NCBI RefSeq assembly: GCF_028769735.1
Contig: NC_088178.1
Coordinates: 7,568,001-7,632,000, forward strand
Direction of reading: 5' to 3'
Origin: Zonotrichia leucophrys gambelii
Taxonomy: Eukaryota; Chordata; Aves; Passeriformes; Passerellidae
DNA length: 64,000 nt
In this document: positions 1 through 15,000 of the stretch, in pieces
How positions within the stretch are numbered: the stretch's first letter is position 1
Layout of the letters: every line of letters starts with the position of its first letter
Translations under genes and position numbers: made by a program
The notes under the pieces: generated by a model
What the model was told of the DNA's origin: nothing
Databases searched by the model: none
Seen by the model: only the letters and a program-made list of their open reading frames with translations

Positions 1-8
1 AGAATCAC

Positions 9-3000
9 CTTCAGGAAAGCCAGAACTAATGAGTATGTCTTTTAGCTGGACTTTTGCTTCCCAAGTCATTCTAAGAGTGGCCATGCTGAGTCTTTTGTGT
101 TCACAAAATCTTTTCTCTGCTTCTTCACCACCCATTCTGAAAAACAGAGAGAATTAGAAGCCTGACAAGACAAGGAAAAGCTCACCCTGTGTTCTTCAGC
201 TGTACTCTCCCAGCCAACGTACCTTGCATCATCCCAGGCTTGGAAGACAGAGAGCAAAGCTACGTGATCGGAATGCCTGGTCCCAGCAAAATTCCTGTGG
301 ACATAACCCAGGCGCTTGCCTTCACTGATGAAAGGCTCAGGGAAACAGGTGGCTGCAGAGATGGTACACACAGCATCTCCCACACTGCAAGGAACCACAA
401 GGGATCAGGATCAGTCAGAGTCAGTGCTGCCAGCACCTGCTGCAGGCTGCAGATACCAGGGAAAACTCCTCTGCTAGAGACCTTAGGAATTTGGCCTTTA
501 TCTGCTAGAGTTCTTCAATGAAACAACAAATAAACTTCCCTGGAAGTGGATGTTAAATAAGCTCTATCTGCCCTCCCCTCCATCCATACACCACCATCTT
601 CTGGTGAAAAGTGTCTACAGTAATCACAGGACCCTATAGGCATCACAGTGACAAAGAACAGATCTCTCCTACTAAAGCAAAACGTGGAGATTTATTTTTT
701 TCTTTATCTCATTATTAAATTCCATATATCCCCACCTCAAGTTCACTGTTATACCTAGGTGTTTCAAGTCCCACTCCTAATTCAGAAATACTCAGCCTCC
801 ACTGGTGTCTTGCCTTTAACTGAATGTCATGACCACTTTATGGCCTACACTAAAAGTTATTTCTTGTCTGCTCCCATGAGGATTCACTGACCTCTCCCCA
901 GCTGCTGCATTTATTGCTCATCTAGATATATTGATTTTACTCTCTTGCTCAGGAACTCAGAGAAACAAGAACATGACTACTGAGACCACTGAACTTACTA
1001 AAAAATACAGCCCATGATCATCATCTTGCCCAGACGAGGTTCAATGGGAAGTTTGGCCAGGATTCTTCCAAGAGGTGTCAACTCATCATTGGAATCCAGG
1101 GCATCAAGCTCTGAAACAAGATCCCTTGTTATCAAAGAGAGTTAACCAACCCTAGAAATCTTTAGATAACACCACAGATTCTCTTCCTGAAGGTTTTACT
1201 TGCCTTTCCTCTTCCCATTACCTGAAAATTATCACCTGTATTCATCCTCTAAGCTACCAAAGGTTTTTTCACATAAAATAAAAAAAAGCAGCTTTGTAGC
1301 CTCAGCAATTAAATGGAAAGGAAACACAAAGAATTCCTTGACCATCATAAAATCAGTTTTTCTTGGTCTCTACTGAAGCCAAAAGTGTAAAGAATACTTT
1401 GAAGAACAACATGTTTCACCTTCCTAAGAACATACTAGCAGTGTACCTGCAGTGAAAAATCACAGGTCATCCAGGAAAGGGAGGCACCTGCAGACACATC
1501 TATTTGGTTAAAACCAAAAATGTTTGCCTTTTCCCCTGGCTCTGCAATTCTCAGCTGCACAGTATGAAAAATACTAATAATTCTCAGAACAGAAAAGTCA
1601 TTAAACCTGACTATATATCCCAGCAATATTTTTTCATTCTGGTCTCCCTCCTGTACACAAGCAATGCAGGCTCAGCACACAATTCTACCATAAAATAAAC
1701 AATGAAATAGATATTTCCGTTGTTAAAAATTGTAGGAAGTGCTTATTTAGTGACATTTACAAGTGTGCTGAGGTTTGAGGTCACTTTCATGCTTTACATC
1801 TAAAGCACAAATTTAGAGTTCTTCCCTGCTCTATTTTACTCACAGTCTAGTTAGTTCCTTGAAGAGAGTGGTGAGACAACCTAACCCACACATCAGATTT
1901 TTATTTTTCACCCGGATTCATAAATTGAAGATTTAATTTCTTGACAAAATCTGAGATACTGGGTCAGCAAACTGTAAAAAGTGGTAATTAATTAATAAAT
2001 TAGCAACCTCTGTTTTTCAGTTCTTTTATAGAAGCTTTGTGAATGCCTCAAGCACTGGACTGAGTCTATGCCAAACACAGCAGTGCCACAGCTGGAAAAC
2101 AGGAAGCTGGAAGCTAACATAACTTTCTGGTAAAACAACAAAACAACTCTTGAGTTTGAAGGCTCAAGTTTCTTAAAGGAATGACACTCCATTGGGAATT
2201 CAAGTATTTCTTCAGCTGCACAAGCCACTGCCACCCACACGATGCCTCCAGGTTGCTGTGTCAGCCAGAACATGCTGCTCCAGCAATCCACCCCGAGGTG
2301 GTAAAGCCATTTTTCAGAGATCACATACATGGGAGAGCACCTGGAGCCAGTTCCAGCAGCCCAGGATCACTGCCCAGCTCTGTGGCACATGAGGGCTGTT
2401 TGTCACTGATCACACACATGGGAGAGCACCTGGAGCCAGTTCCAGCAGCCCAGGATCACTGCCCAGCCCCGTGGCACACCAGGTACCTCTGAGCGTGCGC
2501 TCTGCCTCGATGACCGCGTCCAGAGGGGGCGGCTCGATGGCCTTGGCCAGGAACTGCCCGATGCCTCCCAGGCGCAGCAGCTTGATGCTCAGAGCGATCT
2601 CGTGGAGGGGCGTTCGAAACATCTCGGGTGTCATGTGAGTCTGGAGTCTGGAATGAGAACAAAGGCCCATTTCTCTGAACACAGCCTTTGATCACCATGA
2701 GGGGTCATTCCGCCAGCACAAACCACTGCCCTCCAAAGCAAACTCTGTCTCCAAGCCCACCCATCGGCTCTCTTTGTGCTCCTGGAACTTGGGCTCTTCT
2801 ACCACAATGTTCTGTACTTCTCCATTATCCTTTGGGGCAAATTCACACTGGAATGCACAGGGAACAGTCCTCACATCTCCACAGCCCACTGTGGGTTCAA
2901 GCATGAGCTGACCAAAGAGACCCTGCAGGGCTGGAGCACAGTTAGCAGCTCCACATTCGTCCTTTACAATCCTCTCCTGCTCTGATAAAAGAAGCTCTTA

Positions 3001-6000
3001 TACTCCTGGGAGACAACCTGCTTTCAGCCTGCTGTACATAAAAGCACTTTTCTAGTGCAACTTAAAAAGGTTTCAAAACACCTTGAACAATATCCTGATT
3101 CAGTTGGCACAAGATTTAGATGATTTCTCTCAAAAAACTATCTGTACAGGTCCACACACACGCTTCCTTAAGCACAGAGGAACTTGTATATTTTGGGTTT
3201 ATTCTCTGAAGGAAGGCAACCTTAAAACCATTATTACTTCAGTAGTCTAAAATCAGCCCACTGTTAAAAAATATTAAATTCATTGCACCGTACTCAACAA
3301 CAGATCTAAAAAAATTTGAGAAATTCAATGAGAGTTTTTGATCAACCGAGATTTTCAAAAGTTTATAAAAGGTTGAACATCAAAACACAGCTATGCTGTA
3401 ACAGCCAGAGAAAGGGGCACTGAAACTTCCAGGAGAGAGATAAGAGTGTAATTAACAGCTGTGTTGCCTCCTCCAACCAGCAAAGAGATTTCCAAGGCTC
3501 TAGTAATGGAAAAACAGTCTGGCAGAGAGGTCAAAAAGTTTCAGCAACAGAGAATGTGCCAGAGCACTATGAAGGGACTTCCTGGCCATGGAATGGGAAT
3601 GGAGAGAAAACTAAAATCTGCCATCCCTGCTTTTTACCACTTTCATGACAAAATGGCCTGTTACATGGCAATGCCAGGTGGCCCCAGTGTTTGAAGGCAG
3701 ACTAGAGCCTGGCCCTCATTACAAAGCTCTTTTCCTTGCCTCAATTCTCAAGCAGTATTGCTCTCTTCCTGAGAAGTTTGGTAGGTTGCAGTGACACCCT
3801 TAATACTAAAATCATAAACTATGTATCCACCTCATACAATGGGCAAAAGCATAACAAATGTACATTTTTTTTGAGCCAACACCATCCATCTCCTCTCTGT
3901 GCTTTCTGCAATGATTTCCTCAGTTTGACCCAGAGCAGCACCCAACAGTTCTGGGAGGATTCCCTGAGGGTATTTTTGGAGACACAGCCTCACCTCTCGA
4001 AGCGAGCTCTGCTGCACAAATGGAAGCAGAAGCCGGCTCGCACGCGCCCAGCTCTACCTTTCCGCTGCTCCAGATTGGTTTTTGATGCCCAGACCGTGGC
4101 ATAGTTTGTCATGTTGTTGTGAGCAGTGAACAGCTTCACTTTTTGCCTGTTACAGGAAAAACGCCACTAAAGATCAAACATCCTTCATCTTAAGCCCTGC
4201 CAAATCAGTTTCTATTTTATGGCTTGCAGCCACATTGATTTTAAGAAGCCAACCACCCCTGGTTTGTGTTAGGCAGTCTGGAAACTAAAGCATCACACTC
4301 TTTCTAAAGCAGTGCCCCAAACTATTGCACAGAGTAATGTTCTCACAACTGTCCAAAAAGCAAAAAATTCTCATGAATTCATGAGCTCTCTGTGTGTAGT
4401 TTTCTCAGAGAGCATGCACAGCGAGGCAGGAACTGTAACAGACTACAAAACCCTTCCTTTTTATCATCAGCCAGACACTGAGAGTTTGTAAAACTCCTTT
4501 GGCAGATGACGTCTACCAAATTGGTGTGGAGACCCAGTGACACCTCACATGAATAGTGCCAGCGTGACCAACCCAGTCCCCTGAGATGCCAGCATGGTGT
4601 GTCACTGTGCTGACCAGCTAAAGACAATGCTGATTTGTCCTGAGGGAGCTGGAGTCCTCAAACTCAGCTCAGGGAGCATGGGAACACAAGGCACTTCTGT
4701 GCACTCCCAAAACCTCTTTTGCATTCCCAAGGGTAGGGTTTATGAAACAAAAAGCTGCTTCATGAACTCACTTGCAAGAGTCGATGACAAAGACCACGTC
4801 ATTGATGGTAATGCTGGTCTCGGCAATACTGGTAGATAAAATAACCTACAAAAACCAGGAAATGCAAAGTGACGTTATTTGGTTTGAAAAAACTGATAAT
4901 GCCCAGCAAGATAAACTACAGAATTTATTAAAGAAGTCAGCAATACGTTCCCCAGCAGCCCAAGAGAACTGCACAGAGAGAAGGCTCCGTACTTTGGTCA
5001 CCCCAGGAGGCACAGGATCAAACACCCGACGCTGCTCATCCAGAGGAACCTGGGAATGCAGAGGTAAAATCCTGTACTGGTGGCCTCCTACAACAGCAAA
5101 GCAAAAAGCTTGGTAACTACCACTATGTGAATCTCATTTCTTCTTCCCACAACATAAAAATTTCTGGCCATTCACTCTCACACCAAATTAGCTCCCCAAG
5201 CCATTCATCCAACTCCCATCTTCACTCAGTCAGTAGTTTCCCTGGGAAAAGATGGAATATAACAAAGCAGCTGCTTGTACCAAAGCGTGGGTTCATTTCT
5301 AGATGCTTCTGCATGGTATAGATTAAGTTCCAGCCAGGCAAGAAAACAAGGACAGCTCCTGGGACATTCAGAGTCCTGATATAAATCAGCAGAGCCTCAA
5401 TCAGTTCAAAAGAGGTTTCTCTCTCGTTCAGCTGTGCCATGGAGTGCTTTGTTTCTGGGCCATATTCATCGCTGCAAATAAGGTTGCAGTTGGCCTACAA
5501 AAGAAAAATACCACAAAGGAAATCATATAAATGAATTTACTCAAACTACAGAGACTGGCTGGCCAGGCAAATAAGAAAATGAAATGTGGGTAGATGTCTT
5601 TCAAGACTAAAATGGCCATTAAAAGAAGATTTCAATTAAGTGGCCCAAACAAAAGTTTCAAAATTAAAAGCTGAATAAAACTGTTATTTTCTTGACAATG
5701 TATGTAAGCACTGACAATATCAACTGCAAGAGAAGAAGGGAAAGAATTTATATTTTCACCCTAAGAAGGTACCACCACCAAGCTCCTATTTCTCTATTTC
5801 TTTTTCTTTTTTAGGTTACTAAACTTCACTTTCAAAAGCACTTCAGTTTTAGCTTTAAAGAGAAGTAGTTTGACAAAACATGATAACCTTAGCTTCAATG
5901 AAAAAGAAATTCTTCAGTTTACAAGGGCAAGAAAAAAATTTAGTTCCACTGCTGAAGTTAACAGCAATCTCATATATTAAAAATAGGACAGCTGCTAGAG

Positions 6001-9000
6001 ATGTTTCACTTCAACAGTGCCAAATGAATTACACTCAAGCTGGAGTACTAAAAATGGCCCTTGTTTAATTTCTCATATTAAAATTCAAACATACATCGTC
6101 ATCTTCACCACTTTCTTCATCCTTTTCTTTCTTCTTCTTTTCCTTGGGTGGAGGGACAAACTCAGTCATTTGAATACAATCTTCCAGAAAATAATCTGCA
6201 AGGACAGACAGATGATAAAGACTGACTGCCTGTGCAAGGAAACATAACTCTCTACACCACTTCTCAAGAGTCTCCTGAAATAATCCAGGATATTTCGGAG
6301 TATGAATGCAAGACTGATAAAAACTCAAGCAGTTTCTGGAAGTGCAAGTAAGGATTTACCTTGGACAGGAAAGGTTCTGCCATAGACCTCGATGATGGGG
6401 CAGTTGAAGAAGTATTCACAAAACATACTGGTATCAATGGTGGCAGACATGAGGACAACCCTGATCTCAGGATACACCTGAACAACATCCCTCAGCACCA
6501 CCAAAAGGAAGTCAGTCTGCAGAGAAAGAGAATAAGGGCATCATTAACTTCACAGCTAAAAAAAGCAATATCTCCCCAAGAAACCAGAAGGAATTACACA
6601 TTTACTGAGCAAGAGAAGTAACAAGTAGAGCAAAACTGTTCTAAAACAAGAAACAGTTGTCAGTGCTCTATTTTGAAACTACTGCCATGCCTGGGGTTTT
6701 TAAGATTTCCAGTGTAAAGAAGGGTTTTTGTTTTCTACAAAAATAGTTTGCTTCCTTCCTAACAATACATTACAACCTCAGGTATTTTTAAACTTGGCTT
6801 ACGTATAAAGTAGCCATAATTAATAAAATAAATAGGAATTAGTGCAGGTATGTGTGATGTTTGTAGTTCTGTTTAAATATGGCATTTATCTAGTTCTGCC
6901 ATACAGTTAGGCATGCACTTAGCTCAACAGACAAAATTCCAATCTCACTCACAATTTCCAAACTTGTATTTTACATCATTAGCATACATTTAATAGATGA
7001 AGAGATTCATCAGAAAAACGTGTGTTAAATGTGTGCAATTTTATTCAAATGAGTCCCCAAATTCTGTCCAAACAACATGTCAGAACTTCACGGTTTCTCT
7101 CACTCTTGGTGTGACAAAGCTGAAAATTATACAGAATAATCAAGGAAACAGAAAATGTTTGCCATTTCAAATTATATACATCTCCTAATTCTATCATCAG
7201 ATTGTATTTTACTTCATGTAAACACTGAATTTCAATGTATCACTATCAAGACTGTAGGTTCTGTGAATACCAGCAGTAATACAACAGGGTCAAGTAAAAA
7301 CAGCACTCCAAAATAACAGTGTCATTCAGCGTGCTCCCCCACTTGGACAAGATGTGTTTGTACTGCAGTGTTCCATTTTCCAGAGAGGACCAGGACACAG
7401 GGGATCCTAACAGGAGAACAGTCAGAGGGCAGCAAACAAGCACAGGTCCTTGCTCTGCTACTTAGATAAGGAATAATTAAGAGTTCTAAAAATCTTATCC
7501 AAGAAGAAAAACTTACATCTGACACTCATTAAGACAAAGTTTCCTCCTGCCTGTTGGCTGCTACACACAAACACACAGAAGCTGAACAGAACAGAAGCAT
7601 ACAGAGATTAGGACAGTCATCACCAGCTCACTCACGTTAATGTCTCTCTCATGGATCTCATCAACAATAACGTGACTAATGCCGCGGATCCCAGTCTCCA
7701 CCTTTCTCAGAAGAACACCTAAATCAGAGACAAAAGCTAAGTGTTCATGTAACAGTTCAACCTTTCCCCTCCCAGCCCTTGGTTTAAAAATCAGGAAGTG
7801 TGCAGGCTGTGCAGCCCCTTTTCCAACCCCACCTCTAATTGCCATCCTTTCCTTTGTAGAAGTGAAAGCCATGAAGGCCACGAAGCACTGCCACAACAGA
7901 GACTCTTCCATCTTTCCCGCCCAGTGTTGCTTCCCCTTCTGTCTTTTAAGGACAATCAATATATGGCAATTTTATCTCTTCATGGGATTATTTCTGTGTG
8001 CTATCACACATGTACTATCAGACTTCTGAACAAAAATCTGAATTTTTCTTTGCACAACAGCATGCCAGCAAACTTTAATCCAAAAAAAACCTTTTCAAAT
8101 CTTCCAAGCAGACTTTATAAAAATTTCAATCTAACCATATTTCTGCTTTTGCTGCTGACTCAGAGTTCAGACCCACGATAAGCTCCAAGCCTAGGAAGCA
8201 ACACAGACCTACAGTGCAGAAGAGGATGCTGGCGTGGGGCCGAGGGAGCACAGACTCGAAGCGCACGCTGTACCCGCAGCTCTGGCCAGGCTCTTCCCCC
8301 CGCTCGTAGGACACACGCTCCGCTACGGAAACCGCGCTGATCCGCCGCGGCTGGGGGGTGCAAAAGTTTTCCCTAACTTAATGAAGAGGTTTTAGAAGTT
8401 TATCACAATACCACTAAAAGGGATAAAGGAAATCCTAAATGCTACAGGTGTTCTGAACTAAGATTGCTTTACAAAGTAATCGTTAAACAATAATTTTGTA
8501 TGTAACAGCACAGGGTTCTTTTCACAAAGGAGGGATATAAGGATATATGGCAACTACAAGCTGCTATTTCCCAAATCATTTCCCCTTAGTCTGCTGAGAG
8601 TTTTCACCTGGGCAAGGTTCAAGCCAGGTTATCCAAACTGAAAATCCATGCAAGAGTAACATTCCATATGAAAAGATGCATGATGCTGAGGTTTCTCCCA
8701 ATTATATTGCTGAGGAGGTATCTTTATGAACCATGTCCTGCAATGATGATAAGGTTCCTCAACACATCCTTCAATCCCCCTCCAGAGCCAGGTCGGACAG
8801 GGCTTGGAGCAACCTCGTCTAGTGGATGGCATTGCTGACCATGGAAGGGTGTTGGAACAAGATGAGCTTTAAGGTCCCTTCCAACCCCAACCATTCCAAG
8901 GTTCTGTGATTTTATCCTAACCAACAGGTGATTTCTTATATCCACCACAGAACAGCAGTGGCCACACACGCCTCACCTGTGTCACCACGATGTTGCACTC

Positions 9001-12000
9001 AGCAGCTCGGTTGGTTCTGATGCACTCATCCAGGATGTACTGGGGCACTTGAGTGGTTTTGCCACAACCAGTGGCACCACGGATGACAACAACAGAATTG
9101 TGATGGATTGCCTCCAGAATTTCACTTTCAAAATTCTTCACAGGTAAAGCCTCTCTCTCTTCTTGGATCTGGGAAAAAAAAGTCCAGGATATTTCCAAAA
9201 TCTCCAAAAATCAGCCTGTTCTGCTCCACATCTATACTTTGCCTCACTTTTCTACACTTTTCCCTTACTCAAAGGAAAAACTGCTAAAGAACAGCTCATA
9301 GTTTGTACTTTTTCCTGGCACAGCACAACTCACCCCCACATCCACCCCAGTGGAACATCCAGCACTGCTGAAAACGTGCTGTGTATTTGTGCTGAAATCC
9401 AGCCTTGTACACTGTGTGTTACGTTCCAGCCCTTCTGGAAAATGCAGAGCCCAGGGCAAGGATGACAGGTGACAGGACACACACTCACCCTCTGCAATTG
9501 CTGATCCTGCTCCAGGCGGTACATGAAATCACTTCTCAGCTCCGCGCTGATTTGCTCCGGAGTGAGCTGCAAGTGCAAGATGTGATTTGGAGGCTTTGTG
9601 ACGCCTCTTCTTATCTACAGCCTAACTTCAGGATCAGATCAGTCACACCAACAGTGACCCCAAATATCCCTAAAGGATCATTTCCTGCAGAACTCCCTGA
9701 AATCAGTTTTATTTCATTCATTCCAGTATATTTAACATTCATCTTCAAACAAGTCTCTCAGAAAGACCAACAACACTGAAATTAACAATTGTTTAAATTG
9801 AAATACTTAGACTGCTTGAGAAACATCTCTGTTCAGCAGTAAGCCAAGAAGAAGATGATTTAAACAGGAGTTTTTAATATAAGTAATGACCTAATGTAAA
9901 CACAAATCCACCCTTTAAACAGTAGCTGAAAAGGTAAAAGTTTGAAGAGAATTCATAAGGCAACACTGTTGAACAACTGCAAAAGAAATCTGAAGAAATG
10001 CAAATTTGGTATCAAAGGGATAGTTGTTTTTAGAGCAAATAAGCTGTTCCAGTCAGGACTTGTACGGAAAATCCTGCAGAAATTTGAAACCAACTCAATT
10101 TGCAATGTCCATATTGATTATTTCATGCAGCAACATCTAAATTTACCTTACTTCTCTATAATTTAAAAAAATCAACATATAACAATCAATACTAAATCAA
10201 TGTAATTTATGCAAAAAACTCAAGTAGAGAAATAATTAAATTATTATTATGGCCATAAGCAATCTGAATGTTGTAGGAAAATCAAGTTCCTGCCCTAAGA
10301 GTCTTTTCTGACCAGTTTATTTCAATCAGACCAAATTACTCTCTGAACTTGGCAAACCAGTCACTCCTTCCCTTCACCTTAATTTTACTATGCCACACTG
10401 TTGCTTTTCATTTGTTTTGTGCTGAATGGGACTAGAAATGACATAAAGTGAGGAAGTTGGTTGCTTGTGAAGTGGCACTGGCTTGGAGCAGTTTCTCCTC
10501 CCAGAACAAGGGTCTGAGCATGGAAGTATGGGAAAGAGAGGCCAAAGAATTATAAATAACATGCCCATGAACTTTCCTTGTACTTTTAATTATGAACTTT
10601 GTATAGGCCACAAGATAGCGGGCAAAAGGTGAAACAAAGCAGAGAATTGAGACGCTCAAGACACTGCTGGTCAAGACCTGATAACACATGAAGTAAACAC
10701 AAAGAACTCTCTGCCTCCAGGTCAAGAAGGGAATAAATTTTATCAGTGGACTGTCTTCTCTTTTGAAACAGCTCATACTTGAAATCCTGGTGGGGGAGAA
10801 ACATTCAGAAGTTCTTGAAGCACGGGGAAATCAGCAACAGACCCATTTTTAAGCTGTCTTACATTTGCCAGTGGACCTTCATCAATATTGCAGCCAGTCC
10901 AAGGGTTCCAGTTGGAATGAGGTGGTGACCAGGGAACAACTCCCATGTGACTTTGTCTCTGTGATGGTTCGAAATGGGCCAACTTCCCAACGTTGATCAG
11001 AACTGGGTTACTGGGATCTTCAGGCTAGAAACCCAAAAGCAGAGTGGGCAAAGACCGATAAATGATTAAATGAGCAGGTGTGATGCTCCATCCTTTGGAG
11101 TACTGAACCACACACTCACCACAGGCACGATCTCCAGGGACAGCTCCCGTACAGTCTTTTGCAGATTATTTTCTAAGTCAGGAGACAGTGACACCTCATA
11201 GGGTTCCAGCTAGGAAATATTTAAAAACTACATGTCATTATACAGGCACTGGAAGCCAGAACTGTGGGCTATTACAGGTGAACCATCAAACACCTCCTTG
11301 TGAAACAAGGCCAAAGAGTACCATCAGTTCAGCCTTCACACTCTTGGAATGTTTTGCCAACTTTTCATTCAATAAGGATTTGTAGGCTATTTTAAAATAT
11401 CTGAGTTTAATTTCAGAGGAACGTGTTCCCAAACTTGCAACCAAATACCTAAATAACACATATTCCTTGGTATGTGTGTGTATATATATATTAATTGCCA
11501 GAAAATGACCATGTAACAGACAATTAATGCAAACAGCCAGCCTAAACAGAAATATTCAAGCTTGTAGAAAAATTATACTGAAAATAGCATTTGTTACAAA
11601 TCCTATTTCATTTAAGAGAATGTAAAATTAGTTACTGTTCTAATCACACGAAGTTCTATTTCTGATCCAAATCACTCACCAGAACAGAAACAGTTGCTAA
11701 AGAATAAAAATTATTAATAACTTCTAAGATGTTAAATATGGAGAGCAAACTCTTAATTCACCGCTGTTTATGAGAGTGCTTCTGTGTTATGAAATGAAAG
11801 CAATCATTCCTGTCCCTCCTGCCAAACTCACCGATTCTCCTTTCTTCTTCTGCCCAGAGTAAGGCTCAATGACACCAAGATGGTAGAGCTGTCTGACCAG
11901 GGAAAGGGCACAGGACTGTGCTGCCAGCTTTTTGTTTGATCCATGCTCACGACTGAAAATCCCTGCAGCACACAAAGGTCACAGCTGGAGCAGCAGGGCA

Positions 12001-15000
12001 GTCAGGCAGCTCCCACAGAAGACACTACTCTGAACTGGGCCATCTGACTGTACACTCAGACCAGGTTTCAGGGACAGTCTCAAATCTTGATAAATCCAGA
12101 ATTCCAACATAAAACCCAACCAGGCCCCTCCTCTGCCCAGCTCACACTGGCTGTGTGATGTTACTTTACTGCTAAATAATCCTTTGAAGTTTTTCTGCAT
12201 TCAGTGCCTAAGGAAGTATGACTGCCCAATACCACCCAGCAGCATCATGCAAGTGATCCTTTACCTCTGGAAGTGGCTCCAACACATAACTGTAATAAAC
12301 TCTGTACCCACAAATGTTCCTCTATACCAACACCCACCTCCTGCTAAGTTAGAAAATAAACAGGAGCACTTACTTCTGCCCAGCTGCCTCACATAAATAT
12401 TCATTTCTGCATTAAAGCTCCTGCAAGAGAAAGAAAGAGCACAAAGGTACAACTACCAATAGCTGACTCTGCAAACATACTTAGTCTTCCCCATATTTCT
12501 AGGCAAAAATCTCTGTCCTCAGTCAGAAACTCTCAATTCACCAATGACCAAGGTAAAGTATTACTGCTTTTAGTCCCTTTAACCCCAAGGTAGTAGGTAA
12601 CAGACCTGTCATCAACAGAACCAGTACATTTGATAAGAAGAGTTCTGAATATGCCACTGTTCAGCACTGAAATTTCCAGCCACTTTATTAGGAAATATGC
12701 TCTGAGCTGTCCAAGTTTAAGACAACAGTTATAAAGCAGGTGGGATGTAACACTAACATGCATCCCAATGTACCATTAACTGTATCCCACATAAATATTG
12801 GTATAACACTAATGCAACCCACCAACAGCCTGTGTTTAGTGACTAGATGCAACATTAAATATGGTTACTCTGCTTTTCACCACACACTTGATCAGCTCAG
12901 GGCATAAACAAAACCAAACCAGGTCATATAGTCAAAACCATGGTACTTATCTGAACAGGAGACAGAATATTTGGATTTGCATGAATTTCCATTCCCTTAT
13001 TGACACATTCTAGAATCATCAAAACTTGAGTAAGAGAGTAATAGTTACTCAAGGGTAACTCTGGTTAGCAAACCCAACAGTTTGCTTAGTAGACATGTAA
13101 CCAGTTCAGTTAAAGGTTAACTGGCATATTCATCAGAGGATCATAGGATCATGGAATGGTTTGGGTTGGAGGGGATCTTAAAGACCATCTCATTCCAATC
13201 CCCTGGACAGGAATACTTTCCACTGTCCCAGCTTGCTCCAAGTCCCATCCAACCTGGCCTTGGACACTTTCAGGGATGAGGCAGCCACAGCTGCTCTGGG
13301 CAACCTATCCCAGGGTCTCACCACCCTCAGAGGGAAGAATTCAGGCTTAAAAAAAAAAACCCTCAACAGAGGAGAATAGCAATCATGACCCATGTTCTCA
13401 AGAATCCCAAACCTAAGCCTCTTTTTGCCACATGAAATATTGAAGCTGAATTTTTGTAAGACAGGATTTAAACTGGCCAATGTGACTGAAGGTGCATGAC
13501 TGGAATTTATTGGACTGAGATCCTCTTTGGAAATTAGGGCTTGGCATTTGCACAGGTGGAGGCTGTGCCTTGCACCTGCATCCTTCATTTTTTGCTGCAA
13601 ACAAACAATAAAAAAGGTTAAGTGAGTGATAGAAATTTCAGGTTAGCCCTCCTTCCTGTGCTATCAGTGAACTGACCTGCAGGCACAGTGGCTTCAGGGG
13701 TGGAAGGCCACTGGCTCTCAGGGACACAACAGCCACCTAAGACACCGATGACAGTATGTTTCTCAGCCAGGCCTACAGTCAGCATTCAATCTCATTCTCC
13801 TCCACCTGAGGGGAGAACAGCAACACCAGAAATCAGTTTGCAGCAGAATCCCACATGATTGCCTAGTCCAGCCTCAGCAGCCCGTGTGTGAGCAGGCACA
13901 GGTCTGTGGTGTAGGTCTTCAGCAGGAACAGGAGGAGGCACAGGCATCCCAACACAGAAAAGCCACATCCCATCCCTTAACATGAGCTCATGCTTTGTGT
14001 TTTAGGACAGCCATCTTTATATTTACAACTTATACCCCCCTATCATAGTTAAAGTTTCCAAATTCAAATTTTCCTGCTATTACTAAGTTCTCAGACCATG
14101 AGTATGATTAATTGGCCACAAACCTCTGAGAGCATAACTGACATATCTGTTATAATCTATATCTCTGATCTTTACCTTAAAAAAAAACCCAAAAGAGATT
14201 GGCAAGATGCACAACTGGTATTTCTTTAAAAAAAACCCCAACAACTTAAACTTTATTATGCTCTCAAACCTCTCTCTCCTGTTACACACACCAAAAGGAT
14301 TAAATCCAACAGTCTTCCAACAGTCCCTCAATGAGCCCTACAACACATTAGGATTGTTTCATGCCTATCTGATTTATTGCAGCAGGTAGTGAATAGCCCC
14401 TTCTGCCATTCCATCCAGGGCAATCCACACACCCTTCCCTGAACAAAAAGTATATAGGAAACTCTGAAATGCACTCCAGGAGAACAATAGCCAGGCTGAG
14501 AAACATACTGCCATCAGTATAATTTCATTCTGCTCAAGTCTAGATAAATTTAATGCTGCAGAAGGTGTAACAAAAAATGAGCCACACAAATAATCCCTAA
14601 GCTACAAGGTCACAGCATAGATCAAAGATGAGATAGCCATGATACACAGAGTATCATCACACACTTTCAGAAGGTTTTAAGCATCACCCACACAGAGTAA
14701 CACCCTGTCACTTCAGAGGGCTGCAAGCATCCACCCTTCTTGTTCTCCAGCCCAGCCTTTTATCCCCTCCTGTTGGTGCCCTGCCCCTGTGTGCCCTCTG
14801 TTCCCTTTGGTGGCTGCTCAGTGCCCCTGGGCACTCCATGGCTCATTGCTGTCAGTGCTGCTCACAGCTGCACCCACTGGGGATGAGGCTGGGCCAGCCC
14901 CACTGCCAATTACCACACACTGTGTGCCCACACGACAAGATAGAAGAAATGTTCAGAAGCTCAGCCTGGAACAAGTATAATTCAAATTCCTAGTACTGTA

